Made by a program: the position numbers and the translations under genes. Of a stretch of DNA of 64,000 nucleotides, positions 7,315 to 15,783 are shown piece after piece. Below the pieces are notes generated by a model, which saw nothing but the letters and a program-made list of their open reading frames with translations, made no database searches and was not told the DNA's origin. The DNA comes from CAZDDB01 sp963843285 (GTDB lineage Bacteria > Acidobacteriota > HRBIN11 > JAKEFK01), in the NCBI GenBank assembly GCA_963843285.1, contig CAWJJO010000017.1:1-64000 (forward strand), read 5' to 3'. The number at the start of each line of letters is the position of its first letter. Within the stretch, counting starts at the first letter, position 1.

Positions 7315-10300
7315 ATGAGAATCCACAACGATCAATTCCAACTATCTGCGAGTGATGTCGTCAAGCATTTGGCCTGTCGTCATCTTACCCTGCTAGATTT
7401 GCGTGCGGCGCGCGGTGAGCTCGAGCCGCCTCACTGGCGCGACCCCGGGGTTGCGATTCTTGAAGAACGAGGATCACGGCACGAAGCGGATTACTTGTCA
7501 TACCTGAAAACTAGCGGTTATGAGGTGCTGGAAGAACAAGGACCTGAGGAAAATACGGGATTTCAGCGAACCTTGAACGCGATGAAGTCAGGTGTGCAGG
7601 TGATCGCTCAGGCTTATCTGGAAGAGGGGCACTGGAGGGGACGTGCGGATGTGCTTTTGCGAATCGAAGGATCAAGCAAACTGGGTAAGTGGTCGTATGA
7701 AGTCGTCGATACAAAGCTGGCACGCGAAACGAAAGGGGGCACGATTCTGCAGCTTTGCCTGTATTCGGAACTCGTAGAGAAGATTCAAGGATACATGCCG
7801 GAGAGTATGCATGTCGTCGCGCCCGGAAGAAACTTTGAGAAGGAAACATTTCGGCTCAAGGATTATCTGGCGTATTACCGGTTTGTAAAGAAGAGATTGG
7901 AGAGGGAAGTAAGAATTGCCGGCGGGACGCCGGCGGTACAAACCTATCCCGAGCCCGTTGAACACTGCGAGATCTGTCGATGGTGGCCAATGTGCAACGA
8001 TCGGCGCAGAAAGGACGATCATCTTTCGTTTGTTGCGGGAATTTCGAAACTGCAAATTGTCGAGTTGCGGAAATGGAGAGTGACTACTCTCGCGGAGCTC
8101 GCAACGTTGCCTCTGCCGTTAAAGTCACGACCCGAACGTGGCTCTGCAGCCGCGTATGAGAAAGTTCGAGAACAGGCGCGTCTCCAATTGCAGTATCGGG
8201 AAACGGAAAAGCCGGTTCATGAGTTGCTCAATTTAGAACCGGAACGCGGTCTTGCAAGACTTCCTGAGCCGTCTGCGGGAGACATCTTCCTCGATTTTGA
8301 AGCGGACCCGTTTGTGGAGGATGGCGGAATCGAGTACTTACTCGGATACGTCACATTGAATGAAGCGGGCGATGCGAATTACACATCAACGTGGGCACTC
8401 AATCGAAACGACGAACGACGGATGTTTGAGTCGTTTATCGATATGGTGATGGAGCGCCTCACGCATTTTCCGGACTTGCACATCTACCATTTTTCGCATT
8501 ATGAACCTGCCGCGCTGAAACGTCTGATGGGCCGGTATGCAACGCGCGAAGATGAAATGGATCGATTGCTCAGGGCTGGCGTATTGATTGATCTCCATGG
8601 GATTTTGAAGCAAGCGCTCCGCGCAAGTGTCGAAAGATATTCGTTGAAGGACCTGGAAGTCTTTTTCGGGTTTCAAAGAAAGACCGATCTGCGCGACGCA
8701 AAACAGAGTCTGCGAATTCTGGAATCTGCGCTGGAGCTCAACGATGTTGAAAATCTACCATCGGAAATACGGCAGATTGTTGAGGCGTACAACCGCGAAG
8801 ACTGCATTTCAACATGGCGGCTCCGGGATTGGTTGGAGGACATCAGAAAACAGCTCGTTGCGAGTGGAAATCAAATTGAGCGGCCGGCGATTCAAACCGG
8901 TGATGCCAGTGAAGAGGTTGATGAGCGTCGCAAACGAGTGCTTGAGCTGATGGCACGGCTTCTTCGTGATATTCCTGATGATGAATCCGAACGTACGCCG
9001 GAACAACAAGCCACATGGCTGATCGCGCATATGTTGGAGTGGCACCGGCGTGAAAACAAAGTCAGCTGGTGGGAATATTTTCGACTCAAGGAGCTTTCTG
9101 ATGATGAGCTTCTTCATGAGCGCGACGCGATAGCTGGTCTTGAGTTTGTAAAAAGAATTGGCGGCACTGCGAGATGTCCGATTGATCGCTATCGGTTCCC
9201 GCAGCAAGATACGGATATTCGTGAGGGTGATTCGTTAGAAACTTCAGCAGCAAGTTTTGGAACAGTTGAGGCGTTGGATACGGCAAAACGTACCATCGAT
9301 ATCAAGAAAAAAGGCACGATGGCTGAAACTCACCCTGCCTCGGTTTTCACTCATAAGCTCATCTCAGACGAAGTATTGGTCGATTCGCTGCTGAGGCTTG
9401 GCAACTGGATCGCTGACAACGGTGTGGATGTAGAGGGAAGATATCGTGCTGCACGGGATTTGTTATTAAGAAAGAAGCCTCGCATTTTGACTGAATTAAG
9501 GGGGGAGAACGGTTACTCAATCCTCGAAGAAGCGCAAAGGCTTGGATTGCAACTGGACCATTGCGTTTTACCAATCCAGGGACCGCCGGGAGCAGGCAAG
9601 ACGTTTACCGGTGCGCGGATGATTTGGGAGCTGCTGAGGAACAAAAAGAAGATTGGAATTACCGCCATGAGTCACAAGGTGATTCGAAAATTGTTGGAAG
9701 AAGTTTTAAAAGCAGCAGGATCAGAAAATGTTTCATGCATGCAGAAAGTCCCGGATGATTTCGAAGGGGAGAATCCCGCAATTATTGAACCGGGCGATAA
9801 TTCGCAGGTAATTGCTGCGCTCAAGAGTGGTGAAGTCAAGCTTGTGGGAGGAACGGCATGGCTCTGGTCGCGTCCGGAATTTGCCGAGTCTGTTGACGTT
9901 CTGTTTATTGATGAAGCCGGTCAGATGTCGCTACCAGATGTGCTCGCGGTGTCGCAAGCAGCAAAAAGTATTGTTCTGCTTGGAGATCCACAGCAACTTG
10001 AGCAACCGATTCAGGGTACGCATCCACCCGGAGTTGCTGTCTCCGCTCTTCAGCATATTTTGGGTGACAATCAAACGATGCCGGCTGATTCCGGATTGTT
10101 CTTGCCCGAAACCTGGCGTCTGGCTCCAGCGATATGCCAATTCACGTCTGAGCTGTTCTACGATAACCGCCTGGCATCCCGTGATGGCCTGGAGCATCAG
10201 CAAATCACCGGGTCTTCGCTATTTAGCGGATCGGGGTTGTGGTTTTTTCCTGTGATTCACGAAGGCAATCAAAACAGCTGTGAAGAAGAGGCTGATGCTG

Positions 10301-10797
10301 TTGCTCAGATTGTACAAGATCTTCTGAGTTCCGGTTCGTGGATTGATCAGACAGGCGAATCGAAAAAGCTGAGGCTGGATGACATTTTGATCGTGGCTCC
10401 CTACAATGCGCAGGTGTTTAAAATAGCGGAACGCATACCGAAAGGACGGATCGGCACGGTCGATAAGTTCCAGGGACAGGAAGCTCCGGTTGTGATCTAT
10501 TCGATGGCGACTTCTTCACCGGAAGATGCTCCGCGCGGAATGGAGTTTTTGTACAGTTTGAATCGCTTCAACGTTGCTACGTCGCGCGCCCGATGCGCGT
10601 GCATTCTGGTCGCAAGTCCGCGGCTGTTTGAGCCGGATTGCAAGACTCCGCACCAGATGAAACTCGCGAACGCTCTCTGCCGCTACCTGGAGCTGGCCAA
10701 AGTCGTCTATTGTGTCGTCCTAAAAAAAGTTGACACTTCTTTGACTTCAAACTGCATAACATTCGGCCGGTGTTTTGTAGTCCAAACTCAGGTGTAA
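7315..10797 (+). CDS. RecB-like nuclease / RNase H-like / SF1 helicase fusion (TM0106 type)
   Basis: 1,160 residues. The N-terminal ~250 residues are a PD-(D/E)XK nuclease: 'GRADVLL' (~110) and 'YEVVDTKLA' (~130), then a Cys cluster 'HCEICRWWPMC' (~217-226). Residues ~323-515 look like an RNase H/DEDD-type exonuclease: 'IFLDFEADP', 'YHFSHYEP', 'YNREDC'. The C-terminal half is a UPF1/Dna2-like SF1 helicase: Walker A 'GPPGAGKTFT' (~756), 'LFIDEAGQM' (~864), 'LLGDPQQLEQP', 'GTVDKFQGQE', 'NVATSRAR' (~1086). Residues 201-210 are encoded by a REP family-C palindrome inserted in frame. The last ~27 residues are translated from the adjacent IS3 element, so the native C-terminus is lost. Role: DNA processing, repair or defence; substrate unknown. 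Confidence 0.9.
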   Translation: MRIHNDQFQLSASDVVKHLACRHLTLLDLRAARGELEPPHWRDPGVAILEERGSRHEADYLSYLKTSGYEVLEEQGPEENTGFQRTLNAMKSGVQVIAQAYLEEGHWRGRADVLLRIEGSSKLGKWSYEVVDTKLARETKGGTILQLCLYSELVEKIQGYMPESMHVVAPGRNFEKETFRLKDYLAYYRFVKKRLEREVRIAGGTPAVQTYPEPVEHCEICRWWPMCNDRRRKDDHLSFVAGISKLQIVELRKWRVTTLAELATLPLPLKSRPERGSAAAYEKVREQARLQLQYRETEKPVHELLNLEPERGLARLPEPSAGDIFLDFEADPFVEDGGIEYLLGYVTLNEAGDANYTSTWALNRNDERRMFESFIDMVMERLTHFPDLHIYHFSHYEPAALKRLMGRYATREDEMDRLLRAGVLIDLHGILKQALRASVERYSLKDLEVFFGFQRKTDLRDAKQSLRILESALELNDVENLPSEIRQIVEAYNREDCISTWRLRDWLEDIRKQLVASGNQIERPAIQTGDASEEVDERRKRVLELMARLLRDIPDDESERTPEQQATWLIAHMLEWHRRENKVSWWEYFRLKELSDDELLHERDAIAGLEFVKRIGGTARCPIDRYRFPQQDTDIREGDSLETSAASFGTVEALDTAKRTIDIKKKGTMAETHPASVFTHKLISDEVLVDSLLRLGNWIADNGVDVEGRYRAARDLLLRKKPRILTELRGENGYSILEEAQRLGLQLDHCVLPIQGPPGAGKTFTGARMIWELLRNKKKIGITAMSHKVIRKLLEEVLKAAGSENVSCMQKVPDDFEGENPAIIEPGDNSQVIAALKSGEVKLVGGTAWLWSRPEFAESVDVLFIDEAGQMSLPDVLAVSQAAKSIVLLGDPQQLEQPIQGTHPPGVAVSALQHILGDNQTMPADSGLFLPETWRLAPAICQFTSELFYDNRLASRDGLEHQQITGSSLFSGSGLWFFPVIHEGNQNSCEEEADAVAQIVQDLLSSGSWIDQTGESKKLRLDDILIVAPYNAQVFKIAERIPKGRIGTVDKFQGQEAPVVIYSMATSSPEDAPRGMEFLYSLNRFNVATSRARCACILVASPRLFEPDCKTPHQMKLANALCRYLELAKVVYCVVLKKVDTSLTSNCITFGRCFVVQTQV
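7919..7945. repeat. REP family C palindrome inside coding sequence
   Basis: GCCGGCGGGACGCCGGCGGTACAAACC read in parts: a GCCGGC...GCCGGC palindrome followed by TACAAACC, nearly the same as the repeat beside the RAYT gene (30856-30882, GCCGGCGAGACGCCGGCG then CTACAAACC). It encodes 'AGGTPAVQT' in frame, in the nuclease domain just before the Cys cluster. Confidence 0.65.
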
Positions 10798-11556
10798 GCG
10801 TTGATTGTTGTACGTTTTTATTGAATTTGCGGCCAGTTGGTTCGCATTGTCGAAGGAAGGAAGTCTTGTTCCCAAGAGGAACTCGTCTTTCAATATTCCA
10901 TTGACTCGCTCAGCAACCGCATTTTCGTAGACATGGTTTTCTTCGGTCATGCTAATTTGAATCCCATATTTTTGCAAAATCTCTGTATATCGAGGATTGC
11001 AGTACTGGTGTCCGCGATCCGAATGATGAATGAGACCCGAAGTATGTTCCGTGTCTTTCAGTGCCATCTTTAAAGCTTTTTGGCATCCTTCCACCGACAG
11101 GCTTTTGCTGACATTCCAGCCGACTATTTTACGGGAATAAAGATCCGTAATCAGAGCAAGATAGCAAAACCCATCAACCGTGTCCAAATACGTAATGTCG
11201 GAGACAAAAACCTCGTTTGGTCTGGTCACCGTTAAATCCTTAATCAGGTTGCGGTATTTTCTGAACCGATGATAGGAATTTGTGGTTTTTATGAAACTCT
11301 TCCTCCGCCTGATCAGTAACATGTTATTTCGCAGAATCTGAAATAGCTGATCGCGGCCTATCTGAATTCCAATTTGGCGAAGCATTCTATAAAGCTTTTT
11401 TCCTCCGACTCTCGGTTGGCTTCGCCGGATTCTCCTGGTCTCACTGACAACTCTGTCTTCTTTTAAAAATCTTTCCCTACGTGATTTCTGAGCTTTATAA
11501 AAGGCTTGGCGTGTCAATCCGAACACTCCACAAATTCGACCCTTTGAGTATCTCAA
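10747..11556 (-). CDS. IS3-family transposase OrfB (DDE/rve integrase core)
   Basis: 269 residues from the TTG at 11556. An HTH_21 region ('YRMLRQIGIQIGRDQLFQIL') precedes the rve domain with D-D-E residues in 'VSDITYLDT', 'IHHSDRGHQYC' and 'YENAVAERVNGILK'. The frame is in the -1 position relative to orfA and stays open back to a run of nine A (minus strand, ~11609-11617) near the end of orfA, so an OrfAB fusion by -1 slippage there is likely, as in other IS3 elements. The wording of the E motif is close to Bacteroidota-type elements, a hint of origin only. Confidence 0.92.
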   Translation of the reverse strand: MRYSKGRICGVFGLTRQAFYKAQKSRRERFLKEDRVVSETRRIRRSQPRVGGKKLYRMLRQIGIQIGRDQLFQILRNNMLLIRRRKSFIKTTNSYHRFRKYRNLIKDLTVTRPNEVFVSDITYLDTVDGFCYLALITDLYSRKIVGWNVSKSLSVEGCQKALKMALKDTEHTSGLIHHSDRGHQYCNPRYTEILQKYGIQISMTEENHVYENAVAERVNGILKDEFLLGTRLPSFDNANQLAANSIKTYNNQRLHLSLDYKTPAECYAV

Positions 11557-11948
11557 CCCTTGTTCCTGGGCTTGTAAATAAACTTTGGGGACGCTTTGCC
11601 GCCAAAATTTTTTTTTACATCTATTCCATAATGCTCTTCGATCGATTCGATGAGCGCTTCCAGAGAAAGATTCTTTAAATGCTCCTGCGCTAAAGCCGAC
11701 TCCAGCTGCTTCTTCTCCTTTTCAAGCTCCCTCAATTTATCTTTTTCGTCTTTCATTTCAATTCGAACCACCCTATCCAGTAAATGCTGCTTTCCAACCC
11801 TTTTTAACCATTTCTGGATCGTCTCGCTGCCGTTAATATCATAAATCCGACGTGCTTCTCCGATAGAAAACTTACCGGATTCAATTTCAGATACTACTTT
11901 TTGCTTGAATGCTAAGCTATAACGATAGCTTATATACTGTCCTGGCAT
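11553..11948 (-). CDS. IS3-family transposase OrfA
   Basis: About 131 residues from ATG 11948, preceded by GGAGTGG; the open frame extends to 12014 but into the terminal repeat. 'YSLAFKQKVVSEIESGKFSIGEARRIY' region and 'TIQKWLKRVG' form the HTH_Tnp_1-type DNA-binding domain, followed by a leucine-zipper-like coiled coil (~70-110). Overlaps orfB by four bases. Confidence 0.88.
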   Translation of the reverse strand: MPGQYISYRYSLAFKQKVVSEIESGKFSIGEARRIYDINGSETIQKWLKRVGKQHLLDRVVRIEMKDEKDKLRELEKEKKQLESALAQEHLKNLSLEALIESIEEHYGIDVKKNFGGKASPKFIYKPRNKG

Positions 11949-12032
11949 CTCCACCACTCCTTTTACCCTGGTTGACTCCATCCACCCGAAACTTGTCAAC
12001 CTATTCCAGGACAAGACAAATTCTACTGAATT

Positions 12033-12076
12033 CCCATCCCCACATCCCCCCTATCTCCATATCCCCCTTCTTACAC
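12033..12076. repeat. Family A repeat, right arm only
   Basis: CCCATCCCCACATCCCCC ... CCCCCTTCTTACAC. It lies directly beside the IS3 element; no left arm is seen. Confidence 0.7.
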
Positions 12077-12175
12077 CAAATGCCAAATGTTATCGCTGAC
12101 ATCGGACCGACGTATTCCATCGCATGGTGGAATCGGATATTCTGGATGTCTGCTGGCAGAGGATCACGGTTCGGG

Positions 12176-12823
12176 ATGAAGATCAATCTTGCCCTTCTTG
12201 TAGCATTGTTTGTTTTGTTCGGATCAACCGGGATTGCTGCGGATAGACCGAAAGATTTTGCGAGTTCGGTTCTCAGCTGTCCTTTGAATGAAAAGGACGT
12301 GAACCTGGACAAGTCTCCAAAAGGAGCGAAGCGATTAAACGAACATACTCTTCAGGTGAATTGCGCAAACGAAATAAAATTTTTTGAAGATAAGCCGCCA
12401 TACGATGAGGACCTCGGCGGATTGCATTGGCACTACTGTGATTACGATCCAAAAAGCGGATTTCATCTCATCGCGAAGCAGAATGAAGATCTGTTCACTG
12501 CAGTACTGCTGGATAACGCCACGGGGAAGGTGTTGGAAGCCGGAGAGCACGTTCGATTTTCGCCGGATGGCGAAAAGTATTTTGCTTCCAGGCAGATTGA
12601 CGGGATGGACGGTCAGGAATGGTTCGTTCGCTCGCTGAACGGAATCATTCTCTGGGAGGGGACATCCGAGATGGATCGATTGGAGCAGCCTTCCTGGAAT
12701 CGATCCGGAGAATTGCAAGCGGTATTTCGATGTTCTGAGGGCAAAAAGAAAACTGCTAGAATTACGACACTGACGAAGTCAGGCAAAAAGTGGATCTGGC
12801 TTCCAAGCTTGCAATGTGACTGA
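12176..12823 (+). CDS. Secreted protein of unknown function
   Basis: 215 residues from ATG 12176. Residues 1-22 (MKINLALLVALFVLFGSTGIAA) form a classic signal peptide with an A-x-A-like cleavage region. The mature part contains 'VRFSPDGEKYFASRQ', a TolB/WD40-like strand pattern, and several cysteines. The frame is open far upstream but through IS and repeat DNA, so the signal peptide start is chosen. Function unknown; a periplasmic beta-propeller fragment is possible. Confidence 0.65.
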   Translation: MKINLALLVALFVLFGSTGIAADRPKDFASSVLSCPLNEKDVNLDKSPKGAKRLNEHTLQVNCANEIKFFEDKPPYDEDLGGLHWHYCDYDPKSGFHLIAKQNEDLFTAVLLDNATGKVLEAGEHVRFSPDGEKYFASRQIDGMDGQEWFVRSLNGIILWEGTSEMDRLEQPSWNRSGELQAVFRCSEGKKKTARITTLTKSGKKWIWLPSLQCD

Positions 12824-12855
12824 ACCTCTCGATTTTCATAAATGAGTTTAGGTTC

Positions 12856-13497
12856 TCACCAGTCGCAAACATCTGAGACTGCATCGGCCACTGCGCCGGG
12901 AGCATCGGAAACGGCATCCGCAACCGCGCCTGCACCATCCACGATGGCGTCACCGACATCAGAGGCAACATCTGCAGCACCACCGGCGACCGTTTTCATT
13001 GCGCCTCCCAGCCACTCCGCGGAATCTTCCAGCGGTCCTCCCATCCACGATCCCAGATCTTCAATTGAGCTGCCAAGCCACTCAATTCCAGCGACCGCTG
13101 CGTCACCCACATCGGTATACTTCAAAAGCGCAGCGACACCAAGAGCGATTGCAATTGGAACTCCTCCGCCTGTCATCCCAACCACCAGACCGGTTGCAAT
13201 GATCACGCCCGCAAGGACCTTTTTTTCGACATCCGCGACTTTTTCTTCTGCCGCCGACTGTGCGGCTTCTGCAGCCTCCCTTTGGTTCTCCTGGGCTTGT
13301 TCCAGGGCTCCCGCGCGATCTGTCCGTTCAATGTCCGCAGAACCTTGTGCGGACTCGATGATTTTTGCGAACCTGTTTTGTTCGGACGCACCGGATTCAA
13401 TCAGATCTTTATCCGGCGAGGTGGAAGTTTGCGTCTGCTCGGCGCGAGTTTCATCCGTCAGTGGTGGAACAATCTTGCCTGTTGGATCAATCTTCAT
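12856..13497 (-). CDS. Membrane-active/secreted protein with coiled coil and hydrophobic segment
   Basis: 213 residues from ATG 13497. Layout: polar N-terminus (1-55), Ala/Glu-rich coiled coil (~60-92), one long hydrophobic segment (~93-128, 'LAGVIIATGLVVGMTGGGVP'), then glycine/alanine amphipathic repeats such as 'GAVADAVSDAPGAVADAVSD' up to the C-terminus. No signal peptide. The start overlaps the stop of the TPR gene (ATGA), so the TPR protein is made first and in coupled fashion. Coiled coil plus hydrophobic hairpin next to a TPR partner resembles type III translocators and their chaperones, but no secretion genes are nearby; this is only an analogy. Confidence 0.6.
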   Translation of the reverse strand: MKIDPTGKIVPPLTDETRAEQTQTSTSPDKDLIESGASEQNRFAKIIESAQGSADIERTDRAGALEQAQENQREAAEAAQSAAEEKVADVEKKVLAGVIIATGLVVGMTGGGVPIAIALGVAALLKYTDVGDAAVAGIEWLGSSIEDLGSWMGGPLEDSAEWLGGAMKTVAGGAADVASDVGDAIVDGAGAVADAVSDAPGAVADAVSDVCDW

Positions 13498-14366
13498 TTT
13501 GCTGGATCCTGAACGTTTTGAAAATGAGCAAGTTTTTCTTTTGCGACCGGATTCTGTGGCTCGACATTCAATGCGCGTTGGTATGCATGAAGCGCGTGTT
13601 GGTGGTCATTCAGTCGCGCCGCGAGGTCCCCCAGCAGGAGATAATCCTTACCGGATTGTCTGCGGATTGCGGTCTGTACCGCTTCCACATAGGCGCCCTG
13701 AAAATCTCCCTGATCGGCGAGTAGCGTGCTCAATAATTCGTGAAGCGGGATTACGTCCGGACAGTTTTTCAGTCCTTGCCGGCAGATTCGAATGGACAGA
13801 GCTTCCTCTTTTGCACGGCGGTAAAGCTCGGCGAGAATCAAATATCCTTTCGCAAACAATGGATTGATCCGGATGGCTTCGAGCATCTGAAGAATACCTT
13901 CCCGAACGCGTCCGGTCCGAACCATTACAAAACTGAGCTCCGAAAACGCTTCGTAGTCGCGAGGGTTAAGCTCAATCGCTTTCCTGCTCGCTTCTTCTGA
14001 TCCTTTCCAATCGCCGGTTTTCGAAAGCGCCCGTGCTAACGTGCAATAGATCATCACCAGGTGTGGATTCATGGCGCGCGCTTTTTGCAAACAGTCGATT
14101 GCTGCGGGAAATTCCGATCGAATGGAAAGGCCGATTCCTTTCACCGCAAGCGCTTCCGCATGAGCGGAATCAACGGAAAGGACTTCGTCCGTAAGACGAA
14201 GACTTTCATTCGTATCTTTCAGCAGGAGCAATCGCGCAAGGCAGGTTTTGACTTCCGTGGAATGAGGGTCGATCTCCAGAGCTGTCCGGAATTCTTTTTC
14301 AGCTTCGGCAAAGCGAAACTTATTTGCAAAAGAAGTCCCGCGCTCCACGAGCTTGCTGACATTCAT
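13494..14366 (-). CDS. TPR repeat protein
   Basis: 290 residues from ATG 14366. Tandem tetratricopeptide repeats fill most of the length: 'FRFAEAEKEFRTALEIDPHS', 'GDWKGSEEASRKAIELNPRD', 'GRVREGILQMLEAIRINP', 'NDHQHALHAYQRALNVEPQN'. No signal peptide or membrane segment, so probably cytoplasmic and protein-binding. Four-base overlap with the membrane-active protein gene suggests the two products act together, perhaps as chaperone and client. Confidence 0.8.
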   Translation of the reverse strand: MNVSKLVERGTSFANKFRFAEAEKEFRTALEIDPHSTEVKTCLARLLLLKDTNESLRLTDEVLSVDSAHAEALAVKGIGLSIRSEFPAAIDCLQKARAMNPHLVMIYCTLARALSKTGDWKGSEEASRKAIELNPRDYEAFSELSFVMVRTGRVREGILQMLEAIRINPLFAKGYLILAELYRRAKEEALSIRICRQGLKNCPDVIPLHELLSTLLADQGDFQGAYVEAVQTAIRRQSGKDYLLLGDLAARLNDHQHALHAYQRALNVEPQNPVAKEKLAHFQNVQDPAK

Positions 14367-14372
14367 GAGATC

Positions 14373-14474
14373 ATGTTAACAATTGAAAAAACTCCGGTCA
14401 AATTGCCGATCGTTTTTTCAGCAGGGATGATCAAGATTCCTGTAACGCTCGGAGCTCCCGATCCCGCTCCGTAG
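14373..14474 (+). CDS. Possible small ORF (33 residues)
   Basis: ATG 14373 to TAG 14472-14474 encodes a short proline-rich, partly hydrophobic peptide (MLTIEKTPVKLPIVFSAG...). It is divergent from the TPR gene and has only a weak ribosome site. No family recognised; may be chance. Confidence 0.2.
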   Translation: MLTIEKTPVKLPIVFSAGMIKIPVTLGAPDPAP

Positions 14475-14513
14475 AATGCTATGCTATACTTGATATCAGA
14501 TATAACATACTCC

Positions 14514-14771
14514 ATGAAACAATTAATTGTCCGAATCGATGAGGAGACGAGAAGCAAGATGGCTCGTCTTGCGCGAAGTGAAGGAAAAACTTCGGCTGAT
14601 GTGCTGCGGGATCTGATTCAGAGGTATATCCGGGATCGCGATATTTCCGGTTACATCGATGATCTTTGGAGTCGGTCCGGGCGAAAACTGAAGGCGCGTG
14701 GTATCGGACCGGCGCGCATGCGACGTTTGATCCGGCAGATCCGAAACGAAAAGAATGCGAGTCGTAGTTGA
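14514..14771 (+). CDS. Ribbon-helix-helix antitoxin of a PIN-type toxin pair
   Basis: 85 residues from ATG 14514. 'MKQLIVRIDEETRSKMARLA' and 'TSADVLRDLIQRYI' give the RHH fold; the C-terminus is very basic ('RMRRLIRQIRNEK'). The gene overlaps the PIN-domain gene by 17 bases, the usual VapBC-like arrangement. The AT-rich stretch at 14480-14512 (with GATATC) is the probable promoter/operator. Confidence 0.8.
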   Translation: MKQLIVRIDEETRSKMARLARSEGKTSADVLRDLIQRYIRDRDISGYIDDLWSRSGRKLKARGIGPARMRRLIRQIRNEKNASRS

Positions 14772-15160
14772 TACAAATGTCTTCTTTTCTTCTTTTTATG
14801 GGGGCAATCCGCGCAAGGTCATTGATCTTTGGAAAGATGGGCGGATCACGCTTTGCCTTTCCGCTCCGGTTCTGGAGGAATACCTGGAAGTTCTGGATCG
14901 TGCGTTTAGGCGGAGAGCCGGAGCGGGAAGAGCTGGCCGGGCTTCTTGAAGGCGGACTTCATTCCGTTTTTACCGCACGACCCGCGGAGCTTGCCATCGT
15001 AAACCTGGATCCGGACGATGTAAAGTTTATCGAATGCGCCGTTACGCTTACTGCGGAATGGATCGTAACAGGCGATCGGGAGCTTCAGAATCTCAGAAAA
15101 TATGGACGTGTTCGCATTGGGAGCCCCAAGCAATTTTTGCAGGCATTCTTACGGTCGTAA
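14755..15160 (+). pseudogene. PIN-domain ribonuclease toxin, frameshifted
   Basis: Opens with 'MRVVVDTNVFFSSFYGG' (first PIN aspartate) and 'LCLSAPVLEEYLEVLDRAF'. Near 14908 the frame is lost; the protein continues in another frame as 'GGEPEREELAGLLEGG', 'DPDDVKFIECAVTLTAEWIVTGDRELQNL' region (the D...D PIN C-terminal motif) and ends at TAA 15158-15160. A single indel would restore a ~135-residue toxin. Inactivation of a toxin is easy to select, but an assembly error is equally possible. Confidence 0.75.
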
Positions 15161-15182
15161 ATCGGCAAAGCTGAAACAATAA

Positions 15183-15227
15183 TTATCCCCACATCTCCAA
15201 TATCCCCCTCATCTCCCTTCTTACACA
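15183..15227. repeat. Family A repeat, right arm only
   Basis: TTATCCCCACATCTCCAATA ... CTCCCTTCTTACAC, directly after the PIN gene. A partial family-B fragment (CATTATGGCTCGCAGGCCTC) follows at about 15253-15272. Confidence 0.7.
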
Positions 15228-15344
15228 TCAAAAGAGACACGCGTCCTGCTGCATTATGGCTCGCAGGCCTCCAGCGTGCCCCCCCCACGGCTGACTTTGT
15301 ACGAAAACTTGCAATGGATTGTACATATATGTACAATGTATTGT

Positions 15345-15781
15345 ATGAATGGCTTACGGCTTGGGAAAGACCAGCTCTGGATCATACTGGAAGCTTGGGA
15401 TCCCTATCTCTCGAAGCCTGTGCATCTCGTCGCATGCGGAGGGACAGCACTGACAATACAGGACATCAAGGAATCGACAAAGGATGTGGATTTTCTTGTG
15501 CCTGCTATCAATGAATACAAAAGACTCATCGATATACGATAAAAAAGCTGGGCTATGGAAACGTCACTGAGTTTGGCTGGTCCAGAGGGGATCATTTTGT
15601 TCTTGATCTGTTTCCCGGAAAACGAGTGTACACCATTGATGACTGCCTTGCGCTGATCCGGCATCGCGGGAAGTCGTTCAACAAGGCTCGTTTGAGGAAA
15701 AGATATATTGAAACAGCTCAGTACGATCTGAATCCTGATCGAATGATTTCGAATTTGGAGAATTTGTTGCGGAGAGTTTAA
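15345..15781 (+). pseudogene. Nucleotidyltransferase-like toxin (DUF6036/AbiEii-like), frameshifted
   Basis: From ATG 15345: 'KPVHLVACGGTALTIQDIKESTKDVDFLV', the G-G-x-A ... D-x-D pattern of a minimal nucleotidyltransferase. The frame ends at ~15542 in 'YKRLIDIR'; the sequence continues in another frame as 'KKLGYGNVTEFGWSRGDHFVLDLFPG' region to TAA 15779-15781. One indel restores a ~145-residue protein. It is followed two bases later by a second gene, as in two-gene toxin-antitoxin modules. Confidence 0.6.
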
Positions 15782-15783
15782 CT

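Larger units (their letters stand above)
10716..12013 (-). mobile_element. IS3-family insertion sequence
   Basis: A two-gene IS3-type element (orfA/orfB) on the minus strand. Imperfect inverted ends share GTCCT...GTTGACA: GTCCTAAAAAAAGTTGACA from 10717 and, read on the minus strand, GTCCTGGAATAGGTTGACA ending at 12012. No clear target duplication could be seen, so the outer limits are approximate. It is inserted at the 3' end of the nuclease/helicase gene. Confidence 0.82.

Noticed and set aside
12842..13867. 341-codon plus-strand frame rich in Ala/Ser/Thr
   Set aside because: Antisense image of the Gly/Ala-rich membrane-active protein and the end of the TPR gene; composition explained by the other strand.
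12856..14366. A type III secretion locus
   Set aside because: Only an analogy of a TPR/hydrophobic pair; no export apparatus, needle or ATPase gene in the window.
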